Below are positions 43,058 through 54,253 of a stretch of 64,000 bases of DNA, one piece after another (position 1 is the stretch's first letter; every line of letters begins with the position of its first letter). Origin of the DNA: Heterodera schachtii (Eukaryota > Nematoda > Chromadorea > Rhabditida > Heteroderidae); contig SIJG01000026.1 of assembly GCA_023374025.1 (NCBI GenBank), forward strand, positions 410,018 to 474,017, written 5' to 3'. The position numbers and the translations under genes were made by a program. Below the pieces are notes generated by a model. The model searched no databases. It was given only the letters and a program-made list of their open reading frames with translations, and had not been told where the DNA came from.

Positions 43058-46000
43058 TTAACCACCTATCCGCTCAATTTGGATGTCCCGAGGTGCAGCC
43101 CATGGAAAAGTTTCGCCATTGGTTTCTTCGCTGCTTTCGTTGTTTGACTCCAAAGGCACGTCCTTCCGAGAATCTTCTGGAAATAAAATGGTTTAATATC
43201 TCAAATTTTGCAAAAAAAAAAAAAAAAACAACAATATTTTTTAAATTGAAATAATTTCGATTTTTGGAAAAAGGAAAAATTTCTTGGAAATTGTTAAAAG
43301 CAAGAAAAATTAGTAAAGTCTGCGAATTTATTACTCCAGTATTATTGACAAATTTGTTTTTTTGGATATTCCTCTCCCTCCCTTAATTTTTTGTGCCTAA
43401 ATTCACCCTCTTTTTCGTCCGTTTGCTGCTGTTTCTGTTGCTCCGTTTGTGCTGCCGTTTCGCCGTTTTCAGGAGGAGGAAATGGGCAGTCGAAAGTGAA
43501 GCATTTGGTGAACGCATGTTGAAGCAGCCCGAGGGTTTCCATCTGAAAGAAATATTATAATAATTATAATTAAAGAAATGCTTTATCAATTATTATTAAC
43601 GCACTTCGAACAGCAGACAGCAGTTGGGCCCGGCGTCAAAAGTGTACGCGAGTCGAGTGCCGTAGCGCGTGTTGAAGTCGTGCACAAATTCGATGAGTGC
43701 ATGCGAAGTGACGTTCAGATACTGCACGGGAAGGGGCTGATTGTTAACCTAATTCATTCTTATGCAAAAGAGTCGGGGAATGGGTGGCGCGAAGAAATGG
43801 CAAAAAAAATTTTTTTAGCCAAAATGTTGGAAGTTTTCCTGGCCTGGCGCGCCAATCGGCGACCGGCACTATCGCTTTTTATTTCAACATTTTATGAAAA
43901 ATTACTAATTGAAGTTAGTTTTTTTTTCAAGAATTTTACTAAAAAATCGCTAGAAAATAAAAAATATATTTTTTTCTTGGTGTTTTCTTATAAAAACAAT
44001 TTGTTAGAAATTTTTTTAAATTTATCGAGGGGGGAGGTCCCATTTGTGTAAATTACATTAAGCGGTGGGCTCGTGTCCATGCAGACAGCGTGCAGTTGGT
44101 TCGCTAAAAGAACATGAAATTTAAAATTTAAATTCCCAATGTTTTTTAAACTGACATTCGGCCATTGTGATTTCCGCCAGCGTGGCAAAGTTTCGCTCAC
44201 GAATTGCATTCTTCAGCCTAAATTTGTAATTGCTACAGGAAAAGCAATAAATTGAAGAAGGGGGGGGGGGGAGGGAATGGGGAAAAAATCGGCCGAATTC
44301 ATTTCATACAAACAAAAAAAAACGTTAAAACTGATTGCGATTGTTTTTTGAAAAAAGTTCACTTCTTTTTTTTTTACTAAAAAAGAGTTTTTAAACGAAG
44401 CCCCAAAAATCTATAATTCTGCTGGGGAGGCATGTACACCGTTCGACCTCTCGCGAATGAATTTTTTTTATAGTAGTTTAATAACTTTCTCAACTAAAAA
44501 AACATTGAAACTTTTCTACAAATTTCTTAATTTTTTACAATTTTAAATTCCAAATTTCAAAAAATAAAAATAAAAAATTTCCAATTTTAACTTGATACAA
44601 AACATTAAGAAAAAAAAAACTTTTCAGTTTCTTTATAATAATTTTTTTCGAGAGAAGGGGGGACATGCTGCTCCCTTCTGTTGAATTTTTTCTGTTATTC
44701 GCTTAAAAAAACGCACTGTGCGACTCGCTTCGGCACCAGCTGCTGCACGCGCGTGCCCATCAGCTCGGAGGTGCGCACAGTGTTGCGCATGCCCACGCTG
44801 CTGCCCACCTTTTTGTGCCCGCTGCTGACGACGATGACCAACGCACGGAGTTGGGGCCAATGGGCGGTGGGCGCCAATTTCTGAGAGGACGGAACAAACA
44901 TTGTTAAAAAACAGTTCATTCTCATTCTCGCATCCAACGGAATTAAAAAAATTAACTGATTTCTTTGATTCTTTCCAAGAAAAAAAACTCTAAAAATAAC
45001 AAAGATAGAAAATTAAAGAAAAATTACGGTAGAAAATTCACAAAAATCGGTGTTTTTTTTTTTAGATTTTTTCTGGGGAGGGGGGGGGGGGGGTGAAGAA
45101 TATACGGGGAGGGAAAATGGCAAGGAAGTGCATCCATTTTTGGATAGATAAAAGGAACTGGAAAAAAACTAAAGAAAACTTTATATCAATTGACTTGATT
45201 TTTGCAAGAAAAATCCTATAAGGGACTTGAAAAATCAACAAAAAAAAAAATTGTTACAGGGAGTTGTGATGACCGCACCCATTTCCACTGCAATTTTGTT
45301 CAAAATTTAGGCGTCGAAAAAATTCGCATTTTATAAAATTTTTGTACTAAAAGATGAGTTACTAGTTTGAATAAATGTTTTGAAAAATTTGCCAACATTT
45401 TGACAGGAAATTCAAAATTCTTAAGTTCGACCTGTATCACCCGGGTCCAAAAACCTGTGTGTTCTCCTGGTACCATCCAGGCTCAGCAGGTCATTCATTT
45501 CTCGCCGAACCCAACAAAATGCTACTCACCTCGCAAAGACAGTCCGAATCGTTTTGCTGATGCGTGCCCGCCTTCCAGTGAACAAAACCGCCTTGAATGC
45601 TGCGACAAGCGGAGCCCGAGCCTGGGGAAAAGAGCAAATTACAAAGACTTTGCTGCAGCAGAACTCAAAATATAGTTGTTCGAAAAATTTTTGTCCTATT
45701 TTTTTTTACAGAAACAAAAAAATTTAAATTTTGCTGATTAATAAAGTTTGTCAAGTGCTTTTGAACAATGTCAAAATGCTTAATTTGGTATTGAAAAGTT
45801 ATGGCCAAAAATTCGTCCGACGTCGTTTGGTCCTCTGCACCGAAATTTACCAAATTACCCCATTTGAAAAAAAATGTGCTTTAGTGTGGGTCCTAATTGT
45901 AAGAGACGTACCCATTCTGGCCATTCTGACAATGTCTCGCTCCGGCAAGCGGAAAATTTTGCCAAGTCCATACGCAATGGCGGCAAAACCGGCGGCCTGA

Positions 46001-48257
46001 AAAAAAAAGGAAAAATTGACTCGTAAAAAAAAATTTTTTTTTTTTGGTTATTTGTGTTGGAATTTATGAAAAGCAAAGTGAAGGGAAATGCTCTATGGAA
46101 AATTTACAATCAAATCTCAAAAACCGTCGCTTTCGACAGCGTTGGACCTGACGAATTTTTTGTCCCGAAAAAGTCGCAGCCAAATGTAAAGGGATACAAA
46201 AAAAAGAAGCAATCTTATTTTTGGAATAACAATATCTTTTTGGGGCTTGAAAAGCAACAAATTTTTGCTGGAAAAGAAGAGAAGCGCTTACGGATGAAGC
46301 GAGTCCTGCCGAGGTCGGAAAATTTGTGCTCGACTCAATCTGAAACGCAAGGTTTGAGGCCGTTATTTTGGAAAATTCGATTATATTTTTGGCACTTCTA
46401 TAGAGAAGGGGGTGGACAAAAAATCAGAGTAGGGATCGAAAAATTAAAATTTTTTTGCGAAACCAAAGGGGGGACCCTTTTGATTTGCAATTTTTTAAAT
46501 TTTTGGTGGCCCCTCCCCTTTTGCAACAAAAATTTTTAATTTGTAGACCTTTATTCGGATTTTGTCGACGACCCGTACTCTATATAAATGCCTAATTTTT
46601 TTTTTAATTTGCAAATTTCACTCGGTCTCTGCCCATTTTTCTCGCTCTCTCTCACCTTGGTGTGCCAATCCTTTGAAGCATGCTCGCCCTTCAGTTTTCG
46701 CTTTCTGTTTGAGTATTCACGAATTTGCTTAAAATTGGGGAAGGGGTTATAAATTATAATTTTTTTAAATGGAGGAAAAAATATGAAATATAGGAAAGGC
46801 ATTCGGTTGTTTTTTTTGTTACAAATAGCAACAGCAAGTAAACTTGGTAATCCAACGGATTTGGTGCCCAGATGAAAAAAAAAACAAAATTTTCTTTGCA
46901 CCTTTTTAGGATAAAAAAAATGCGCTAACACGAACTCGAGAGCAGCTTTTGCAAAACCCATTGATTTTTGTCATGGTTTTCATCAATTATTTGATATTTT
47001 TAAATTTTTTAAAATTAGTTAGCGGTAAAAAACCCATATACTAAATGGTTTAATATTTCTGTAAATTTTAAAAGGTACATGGCCCAAAAAAAAACCTGAA
47101 AAACGTTTCGAAACCGCGAACTGCCGGCGATGTCAATGCCGACTCCGTTCAGTGTCACCGAGTCCGTGCTCACATCGGGCCCAATTGTGATGTGTGTGGT
47201 GGCGCTCAGCTCATCAATTGTGATGGCAATGGAATCGTTGAGCGGAAGGACGAGTTCCTGGGCAATGGACAAAATTAGGCAAAATTAGGAGGATTTAAAT
47301 AAGATTTTAGGTGTGGCTCGTCTTAAAATATGGAAATTTTATTTTGTTTTAAATAAACAAACAATAAACGCACATTTGTATTTGTCTCCGAGATTTAGGT
47401 TTGAAAATTTTTAATTTAGACCAAATTTTAATATCCAAAAAAGAATAAAAATTTGAAAAAAAATATTTAGGAAGTCACAGAGACGGTCCCGTGAATGAAA
47501 GCAAATCCCACTTTTGGTAATCCTTCGGAATTGGTGTCCCGACGGATAAAAGAGATCAAAATTTTCTTTTAACTTTTTCTAGGGTAGAAAAATGCGCTGA
47601 ACACGAATCCGAGCTCGGATTTTGCAAAATCATTGATTTTGTCTATGATTTTTCATCAAGTACTTGATTTTTTTGAAAATTTTTATTTTCTAAAATTTTG
47701 TTTTCTGTAAATTCAATATTCTGAATGGTGTAGAATGCATAAATAGCTATAGAATGAGCCGTTAAATATATAGGGAACCCAAAATTTTAGAAAACAAAAA
47801 TTTTCAAAAAAAAAAATCAAGTACTTGATGAAAAATCACAGACAAAATCAATGATTTTGCAAAATCCGAGCTCGGATTCGTGATCAGCGCATTTTTCTAC
47901 CCTAGAAAAAGTGATTTGGTAAGAAAAATTTTTTAAATTTTTTTCGTCGGGACACCAATTCCGAAGGATTACCCCACTTTTTCCTTCGTCAATATAAAAA
48001 AAATATGAATTTTTTTGTTGTTTTATTGTTGTAACTTTTTTTGTGGGTTGGTCAACCTACCGATTAAGTCTGATGGAACAGTAAAAAACAGATATAAACC
48101 CAACGGCACAAATTATAAAGGAAAGTAAATTAATGGCATTTTACAATTGAAATTTTGTAAATAAAATGTTTACCTCATTCCTCTTGCCCCAATATTTGAT
48201 CAGTGCGATGTTCACTGGTGCTTGAATCGTAATATGGAAGCCACCGCCTCTGTTCAT
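43058..48257 (-). CDS. mvd-1: Diphosphomevalonate decarboxylase, 12 exons, complete
   Basis: Catalyses ATP-dependent decarboxylation of mevalonate diphosphate to isopentenyl diphosphate in the cytosolic mevalonate pathway. Exons: 48174-48257, 47096-47257, 46656-46727, 46292-46339, 45912-45996, 45530-45621, 44717-44880, 44156-44217, 44057-44103, 43605-43736, 43407-43542, 43058-43176. They total 1203 nt, 400 residues (family about 390-400), and every junction keeps phase. Family motifs in order: APVNIALIKYWGKR (13-26), NFPTSAGLASSAAGFAA (about 112-128, GHMP-type phosphate loop), GSGSACRS (151-158, catalytic Arg157), AHWPQLRALVIVVS, SNQLHAVCMDTSPP and AYTFDAGPN with catalytic Asp306. Start is the first ATG after an in-frame stop. 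The C-terminus is Gln/Glu-rich (AAQTEQQKQQQ). Introns hold fold-back repeats. Intact, single gene. Confidence 0.96.
46800..46985. repeat. Degenerate arm of the palindromic MITE family in MVD intron 2
   Basis: cttggtaatccaacggatttggtgccc and atgcgctaacacgaactcgag match one arm of the 47508-47980 element with many changes. Confidence 0.5.
47508..47980. mobile_element. Palindromic MITE, about 470 bp, in MVD intron 1
   Basis: The arms are about 200 bp each: ggtaatccttcggaattggt ... ccgagctcggattttgcaaa ... tcaagtacttgat, mirrored by the reverse complement up to accaattccgaaggattacc. Transcribed in the MVD pre-mRNA it would form a long hairpin. A relative is at 50435-50956. Confidence 0.8.
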
Positions 48258-48690
48258 CCGAATAATTGTACTACGTTTTGAATTTTAACTAAACTAGGTA
48301 ATTTGAATTATGTCATGTACAAGGGGATGAAAGGATTTCAGTAGGGATTGGATTTTCACTTTCTTAGGCACCTGCCGATCTGATTGTGAGCCATAATTGT
48401 GGGTAATAAAAATGTCAAAAGGTATGTGTAGAGGTTGCTTTTCAGACACTTTTTTACGCGGCATTTTTCAAAAAACTTTTTGGGAAGAGTGCAGGGCCGG
48501 GCGGTGTCGATAAACGTCACCGGGAAATTTTTTTGAACATTTCTTAACAGCTTTTCAAAATATGACTCACCGCTCAATGTGCTTTTTCATAACGCCATAA
48601 ATTTTTTGTAATTTTTTGCGCTATTCAAAAATGCTGATCACTGCCTTTTTTGTATTGTTTAGTAGTAGAAACCGGAAATTTTAAATTTGC
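48258..48690. other. MVD upstream region with a degenerate stem-loop module
   Basis: No clear promoter box. A degenerate module (gcggtgtcgataaacgtcaccg, about 48501-48522) with its leader gcggcatttttcaaaaaactttttgggaa lies 240 bp upstream of the MVD start. Confidence 0.5.
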
Positions 48691-48835
48691 GGATCCTGTT
48701 GCAGGATTGGAATTCAAAATTTTTTGCAGGACCGGATCCGGCCGGATTAATCCTGCAAATCCGGCAATCCTGCAAATCCTGCATTTAAAATTTGCAGGAT
48801 CCTGCGCAGGATTGCGGATTTTTGGAAATTTTGAA
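48690..48835. repeat. ggatcctgcagg word repeat, copy 1
   Basis: Iterated gcaggatcc/ggatcctgc words around ggaccggatccggccgg. The same block, nearly identical over ttgcggatcctgttgcagg, recurs at 50100-50312. Confidence 0.7.
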
Positions 48836-49059
48836 AAATTTCAATTAAAAAAATTTCCAAAAAAGAAAAATACATGACATTTTGAAAAAGAAATTTTTCG
48901 GGGCAGGCGGGATGCATTAAAAGGGGCGACTAAGATTTTTCGAATGGGTCAGACGGTAAAAAGAGACCGGGAACAAATCTGTGAATGGTCCATAAATTTG
49001 ACTATTTTTTGTTTCAAAACCGCTTTTTTCCGGCGCAATTTTTTCAAAAAACTAGGAAC

Positions 49060-49095
49060 ATAGGGGTCAGGCGGTGCCGATAGGCGCCGCCGGAA
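49060..49095. repeat. Stem-loop module (good copy)
   Basis: Arms GGCGGTGCC / GGCGCCGCC around GATA at 49070-49091, leader cggcgcaattttttcaaaaaac. Confidence 0.75.
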
Positions 49096-49281
49096 AATTT
49101 TTGCAAATTCTAGATGAAATTTGAGATTAAAAATGGATTTGATTTGATTGAATTTATTATTAGGGATCATTTTTTGGTAATAGTTTAGATGGTTGCCCCC
49201 ATTTTTCGGAGAATTTTTTTTTTATTTTCAAAAGTCATGAAAACATGTTTCTAAGGGTTTTCTGGGTCGCTGATCACGAAT

Positions 49282-49538
49282 CCGGCATCCATTTCGGCCA
49301 ATTCCAAATCCCGGACCCGAATTCGAACAAAAAGTCGAAAATTAAAATTTTTCGATTTTCAGTTTTTTGGTTCAAACATTGTTTAAATACACGGAAATTA
49401 ACTAAAAGTCCTAATGCTTCAATAAAAAATTATTTAAAGCTTTTTAGACAAAAAACTGAAAATCGAAAAATTTTAATTTTCGACTTTTTGTTCGAGTTCG
49501 GGTCCGGGATTTGGAATTGGTCGAAATGGACGCCGGAT
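49282..49538. repeat. Fold-back repeat
   Basis: The left arm (ccggcatccatttcggccaattccaaatcccggacccga) is mirrored by tcgggtccgggatttggaattggtcgaaatggacgccgg. The arms are about 105 bp each around about 40 bp. Confidence 0.8.
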
Positions 49539-50099
49539 TTTCGGATTTTTCTACATATTACATATGTACATATTTTTATACATATTTTGGACTTTTTCAC
49601 ATTTTTTTGTACATATTTTGCATTTTTTGAGAATTTTTAGGGAATTTTTTTATGAAATACCCCCAAAAATATCCAAGATTTCGCAATTTTTTTCAAAAAT
49701 TTTGAGAATCTATAGAAATTTTTTGCGAAAAGTAAAAATTTTTTTTGACAATATGCCCCAAAAATAGAATTTTTTTCAAAAATGGGATATAAATAAATTA
49801 ATTTTTAAATTATTAAAAGATAATTCTAAGCCTATTTAGGTCATTTTTATGGCAATTTGTGCCTATTTCACCCTTTAGAATGAATTTTTTTTTCCAAAAA
49901 ACAGCATTTAAAAAATTTTATTTACATATTTTAGTACATATTTCTGGATTTTTGTACATATTTAATACATATTTCAGTGTTTTTTATACATATTTTATTT
50001 ACATATTTCGCGATTTTTCTTACATAAATAAATGATCTCTATTTATTATAAATCTATTCAAGAATTTTGGCATTCTGTTCTTTAAAATTTTTAAAGAAT

Positions 50100-50312
50100 G
50101 TAATGCGGATCCTGCCGGATCCTGCACAAAAATCAAATTTGCGGATCCTGTTGCAGGATTGGAATTCAAAAATGTTTGCAGGACCGGATCCGGCCGGATT
50201 AATCCTGCAAATCCTGCAATCCTGCAAATCCTGTTTTTTCCAAAAAATGCAGGATTGCGGACTGGGATCCTGCAAAATCCTGTGCAGGATCCGGTCCTGC
50301 TCCGGTCTCTAT
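50100..50312. repeat. ggatcctgcagg word repeat, copy 2
   Basis: See 48690-48835. This copy is longer, and an inner gcaggattgcgga word is also shared. Confidence 0.7.
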
Positions 50313-50434
50313 TTAGTAGTAGACTAGAGCGGAAATCGGTAATTGTAAAAAAACCGGTAAATTTTTGGACAAAATTTTTCAAGCTAATTTTTTTAAGAAA
50401 TCGAAAGAATTTCTCAATTTTATTTGAAATCATG

Positions 50435-50956
50435 GCAATGGTGTGGAATTGCGGTCCCGACGAAAAAAAATGTTAAAAATTTCGCAGCTTTTTTTTCTAG
50501 GCTTAAAAATGCGCTGATAACGAATCTGAGCTCAGATTTTGAAAATCAATGATTTTATCTATGATTTTTCATCAACTACTTGATTTTTTTCAAAAATTTA
50601 AAGAAAATTAGTCAGGCGTAAAAACGCATGTACAGATGTTGTGGAGCCTAAAAAGAGCTTTCGAATGAGCTAAATGTTTATGGAAACGTCAAGCTTTAAA
50701 TTTTTTACGATTTTTTGAAATTTAATTATTAATCCTAGGGGTCATACGAGACGGGGGTCTGAGGTTCGAGTTCGCTTGGCTGCGGTTTGTTTTTTTTATG
50801 ACACTTAATGAAAAATCATAGACAAAAATCATTGATTTTCAAAATCTGAGCTCAGATTCGTTATCAGCGCAGTTTTTAAGCCTAGAAAAAGTATCTGTGA
50901 AAGTTTAAAATTTTTTTTTGGTCGGGACCTCAATTCCACATCATTGCCGTCATAAT
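50435..50956. mobile_element. Palindromic MITE, about 520 bp
   Basis: Terminal inverted repeat GGCAATGGTGTGGAATTG followed by ggtcccgac, mirrored at the right with two changes. Inner arms (aatctgagctcagattttga, tcatagataaaatcattgatt) match the family at 47508-47980. Between the arms lies a tRNA-like T arm (gaggttcgagttcgc, about 50762). Confidence 0.75.
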
Positions 50957-51119
50957 TTTTGATTCTGTAATTTTTATAAAAATTGCCATTAAAAATAAAT
51001 ATACTTAACAGAACATTCCAAATTCACTTCCACTTACAAATTTCAATTAATCTTATGAATTTAATTGTTATTTTGGCGACATTAATCACATAAATTCAAA
51101 AAAATATCAATTTAGCTGG

Positions 51120-51265
51120 AGAAAACCCGTAGCCCCTGTCACTAAATACATTGATTGGCACGGGCTACGGGGTTGGTAGCAACACGGGGTCACGGGCTAA
51201 AACCCCGTTAAACCCGTGCCAGCCCAAAAAAACGGGTACGTGGCCGTAAACACAGGTGCGACCGT
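51120..51265. repeat. acgggttt / cacgggc word repeat
   Basis: Inverted words (acccgtagcccctgt / cacgggctacggggt, aaacccgtgcc) within 140 bp. No gene. Confidence 0.5.
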
Positions 51266-51354
51266 GCCCGGCTAAATTGTAGTTTGATCAGCCATAACTT
51301 ATATATAAACCGAACAATTTAGTGTCATTCGAATTGTTTTAATGAATAAGTATA

Positions 51355-51445
51355 TCAGGGGGTGGAGCGTGGACAAATACCACCATTTTTCCATTAAGTA
51401 GTTTTAGGTCCGAGGTCCTAGGCGCTGTTTAAGTAATAATGACCC
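51355..51445. repeat. Direct repeat A flanking the caspase fragment
   Basis: ggtggagcgtggaca...ccaccatttt...gaggtcctaggcgctgttta recurs at 52130-52225, 775 bp away on the same strand. Confidence 0.65.
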
Positions 51446-51785
51446 GATTTTTTTTTTAATAAGATTTAATTCTCGGAAAACCGGCATATTTTTAAATTTT
51501 AATCAGCCAAATCCTGCATTATCAAAGACAGACATTTTTTTAAATGCGACCTTTTAAAAAGTTTTTTCGACACTTTTCGCGGCACTTACAATTAATGATT
51601 CTCAAAAATCTCTCCGTTCGTCACTCTCTCATTATATTTTTGCCCTTATCCACGGCATGTAGCACAATAATATTTCCCGCATGAGTAAGATTACCCAATA
51701 TTTTAAAACAATAAAATTTTTATTAACAAACTTTAACACAAATTTGAACAATTCACTGGGTATAACCAGGAAAAAAGAAAAATAC

Positions 51786-52106
51786 TTGTGTGGAATTGGG
51801 ACATTTGGAACTGGCGATTAACTGCACTCGCCGCCATCGCATGGTTTACACGCAACGTTATGTCGTTCAGGTTTTCTTTGTGCGCATACTGTGCGACAAT
51901 TCTGGTAAAGATTTGGATGTAGCGTGTTCCGCGTTGTTCATTCCGCCAGCCTATGTAGTGGCGAATGAAGAATAGCCGACAAAAATATCGGCGCAGTTCA
52001 GCATATCTCCGTCCAAAATCTACAGGAAGTCGTTGACTTTCACTTCTCCCCCGTCGGATCCGAAGATCTCATCATTTTGCCGTGGCTAAGAACGACAACA
52101 ATCGCG
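51786..52106 (-). pseudogene. Caspase (CED-3-like cysteine protease) fragment without its catalytic segment
   Basis: After acceptor tatttaag: AIVVVLSHGK (the SHG block with the catalytic His), then with a frame change EIFGSDGGEVKVNDFL, an in-frame TAG, and ILDGDMLNCADIFVGYSSF. After one more frame change: YIGWRNEQRGTRYIQIFTRI, VAQYAHKENLNDITLRVNHA and QFQMSQFHT. ADIFV-Y...Y-x-WRN...RG is the p10 start of caspases, which are apoptotic Asp-specific proteases. The QACRG segment with the catalytic Cys is absent between ILDGD and CADIF. Three reading breaks plus the missing Cys make it a pseudogene. It is flanked by direct repeats (51355, 52130). Confidence 0.72.
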
Positions 52107-52129
52107 CTTAAATAAAAAAGGTATATATA

Positions 52130-52225
52130 TCAAGGTTGGAGCGTGGATATAACACCACCAGTTTTACATTAAATAGTTGTAGATATGAGGTCCTAGGCGC
52201 TGTTTAGGAAATAATTGCTGAGTTA
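52130..52225. repeat. Direct repeat B flanking the caspase fragment
   Basis: Second copy of the 51355-51445 repeat (ggttggagcgtgg ... gaggtcctaggcgctgttta). Confidence 0.65.
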
Positions 52226-52461
52226 TGGTTATATGTTTTCGTTTAAAATTCTCTAATAAGCCATACTTAGGTTTTTTAAAGCAATATTAAAGTATGAATT
52301 TTCGACATTTTGTTTGTTATAAAGTTATTTGGGCATTTTGGTTTCATATTTTGGTCCATTTTGGCATTTTTTGTGCTTTTTGTAATTTTTGTCCATAGCT
52401 ATGTATTACCATATTAATTAATGAATGAGTTAATACAAATGTAAATTATTTTATTCCTTAC

Positions 52462-52600
52462 CTCAGAAGTGAGGTTTCTCTTCACAAAAACACGGTGATT
52501 GAGTTGTGAAAAGCTGTGAAAGCGCCTGTTCGTCCACCTGGGATCTCTTTCTTGTTGTTAGTTCTCGGCGGGTGAAATTGTAATTGTTGAAAATGATTGC
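52462..52600 (-). CDS. Possible internal exon, unidentified
   Basis: A donor gtaagg follows at 52461. One frame reads RWTNRRFHSFSQLNHRVFVK and RNLTSE up to the donor; another reads TRRELTTRKRSQVDEQALSQ. The frame is undecided. It may belong with the start exon at 54173-54253. Confidence 0.3.
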
Positions 52601-52965
52601 ATGATGGCAAGCCCATGGAAGGGGCGGGAGAAATTTGGATAGGCCTAAAACACAATAATTTATTCGTGCTTTTATAATTATTAAAAAATATTTTTATTAA
52701 ATTCTTTTTAAAACAAAAATCTATTTTTACGATTTAGAGAAATCCCCTTTTTATATTCTGGTTTTTGTGAGTTTGCCGAGTTTTGAAAAAAAAGAGCTGG
52801 GGTTTTAACAGGTGCGGAAAAGGTTATCTAATTGTAAGATTCGATTTAAATGTATCCCTCTATCTCTAAATATTTGGTTTGCGAAAAATTTTTTCATTCT
52901 AAATAACTTTTCATTATTTCGCACCATTCAAAGCGCATTTGTCATTTTTCTTAAGCTGGTTCCGC

Positions 52966-53515
52966 TCACCCAGCAATCCGTGCCGTGGTCTAACCAACTG
53001 AGCTATGGGCGCCTCTTTTAGCGGTTCTCTCAGGTCCTTTAGCCCACTTTCTCCCACACTCCGTTCCTTCTGGCATCACATGTAGTAAGGTATCTCTCCC
53101 GGTGGGACTCGAACCCACGACCCCAGCAATCCGTGCCGTGCTCTAACCAACTGAGCTACGGGCGCTTCTTTTAGCGGTTCCCTCAGGTCCTTTATCCCAC
53201 TTTCTCCCACACTCCGTTCCTTCTGGCATCACATTCCGCCTCCCTCGGAAGACCGGTCCCTCGGGCTCTCCTTGGCCCTTCACCAACGGACTTGTACACT
53301 CTCATTGGTCCAGTGGTCCCGGCAGTGTGGAGGGGATCCGCCCAGGAGCGCCATGTAGAACATAAAAGGTATCTCGCCGGTGGGACTCGAACCCACGACC
53401 CCAGCAATCCGTGCCGTGCTCTAACCAACTGAGCTACGGGCGCCTCTTTTAGCGGTTCCCTCAGGTCCTTTATCCCACTTTCTCCCACACTCCGTTTCTT
53501 CTGGCATCACAGTTA
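52966..53515 (-). repeat. tRNA-derived cluster, three copies
   Basis: Three minus-strand copies (about 52970-53013, 53101-53166, 53379-53443) of a tRNA-like head with intact pol III boxes (tagctcagttgg; ggttcgagtcc). Each is preceded on the minus strand by the same roughly 67-bp sequence (gtgggagaaagtgggataaa...gaaccgctaaaagaggc). The first copy is 3'-truncated. The anticodon arm has a 5-nt loop and the acceptor stem pairs only partly, so these look like SINE heads or tRNA pseudogenes. Protein frames across it (VAQLVRARHGLLG) are the usual tRNA read-through artefact. Confidence 0.7.
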
Positions 53516-54170
53516 TTAACAAAAATACGTTAGTGATTAATCTTTTTCTTAATTAATAAAAAGTACCAGTGCATTTATTTCACGGCTTTAAAGAAAAAAT
53601 TAGCGGAAACGGAAACGGGCATTCAAAAAAGGACTGGAGCGAGAATAGGATTCCCGGTTTTCCCAGAGAAAACCCTTTCCCGCCGGGCTCTTCTTTTTTG
53701 TGACTTAAAGCACCTTCAAATCAGGAAGAAATTCCGGGTTTCCGATAGTGAAAAACTGTATTTCGGGTTTCATAAGTCAAAAAAAAATATTTTTTTGCGT
53801 AATTATTCTGACTTTTTGAAATATTTTCTCTTTTTTTTGTCTTAATGTGTTTCTGTATTTTTTAATAACGCCCGCCACACTTAAATCCCCGGCTCCCCCA
53901 CCCCTCTTGAGAATAACCTTGAGGGCTCTAATAAAATAAATAGATATGTCATTTCAAATAAATTGTGAAGAAGTACGGCAAAATTTTAAAAATTTTAGTC
54001 AATTTGAGCAGTATTTGAGGTTAATTTTGTAAAAATGTAAAATTTAGTTTTGGTAAATATTTACAAAAATTCGCTAAATGATATTCTGCTAAATTTCAAA
54101 GAAATTGATTGTTTAATAAAATTTTTTGAATTTTAATGGAATTTTTAGGAAAAATATTAATAAATTACTT
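53516..54170. other. No gene recognised
   Basis: AT-rich, with a short inverted repeat around cggaaacgggc/cccgccgggctc (53600-53770). Probably intron 1 of the gene starting at 54253. Confidence 0.4.
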
Positions 54171-54172
54171 AC

Positions 54173-54253
54173 GGCTCTCGGAGTGCTGCTCATGCCATGT
54201 CCACGTTGCCGGCTTGATGCACGGGATTTGGATGGGTTGCTTCGTTTTGACAT
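54173..54253 (-). CDS. First coding exon of an unidentified basic protein
   Basis: ATG at 54251-54253, 27 codons (MSKRSNPSKSRASSRQRGHG then MSSTPRA), ending exactly at a consensus gtaagt donor. The very basic Ser/Arg-rich N-terminus fits a nuclear or nucleic-acid-binding protein, but that is only a guess. Later exons would lie below 54170 on the minus strand; 52462-52600 is a candidate. Confidence 0.45.

Noticed and set aside
46054..46539. A 161-residue plus frame across MVD introns 3 and 4 and exon 4
   Set aside because: It lies opposite a proven MVD exon and intronic repeats and shows no domain.
53101..53166. A functional tRNA gene
   Set aside because: Anticodon loop of 5 nt and two mismatches in the acceptor stem; kept as tRNA-derived repeat.
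53192..53488. A 98-residue minus frame containing VAQLVRARHGLLG
   Set aside because: This is the familiar translation of a tRNA sequence; it lies on the tRNA-like copies.
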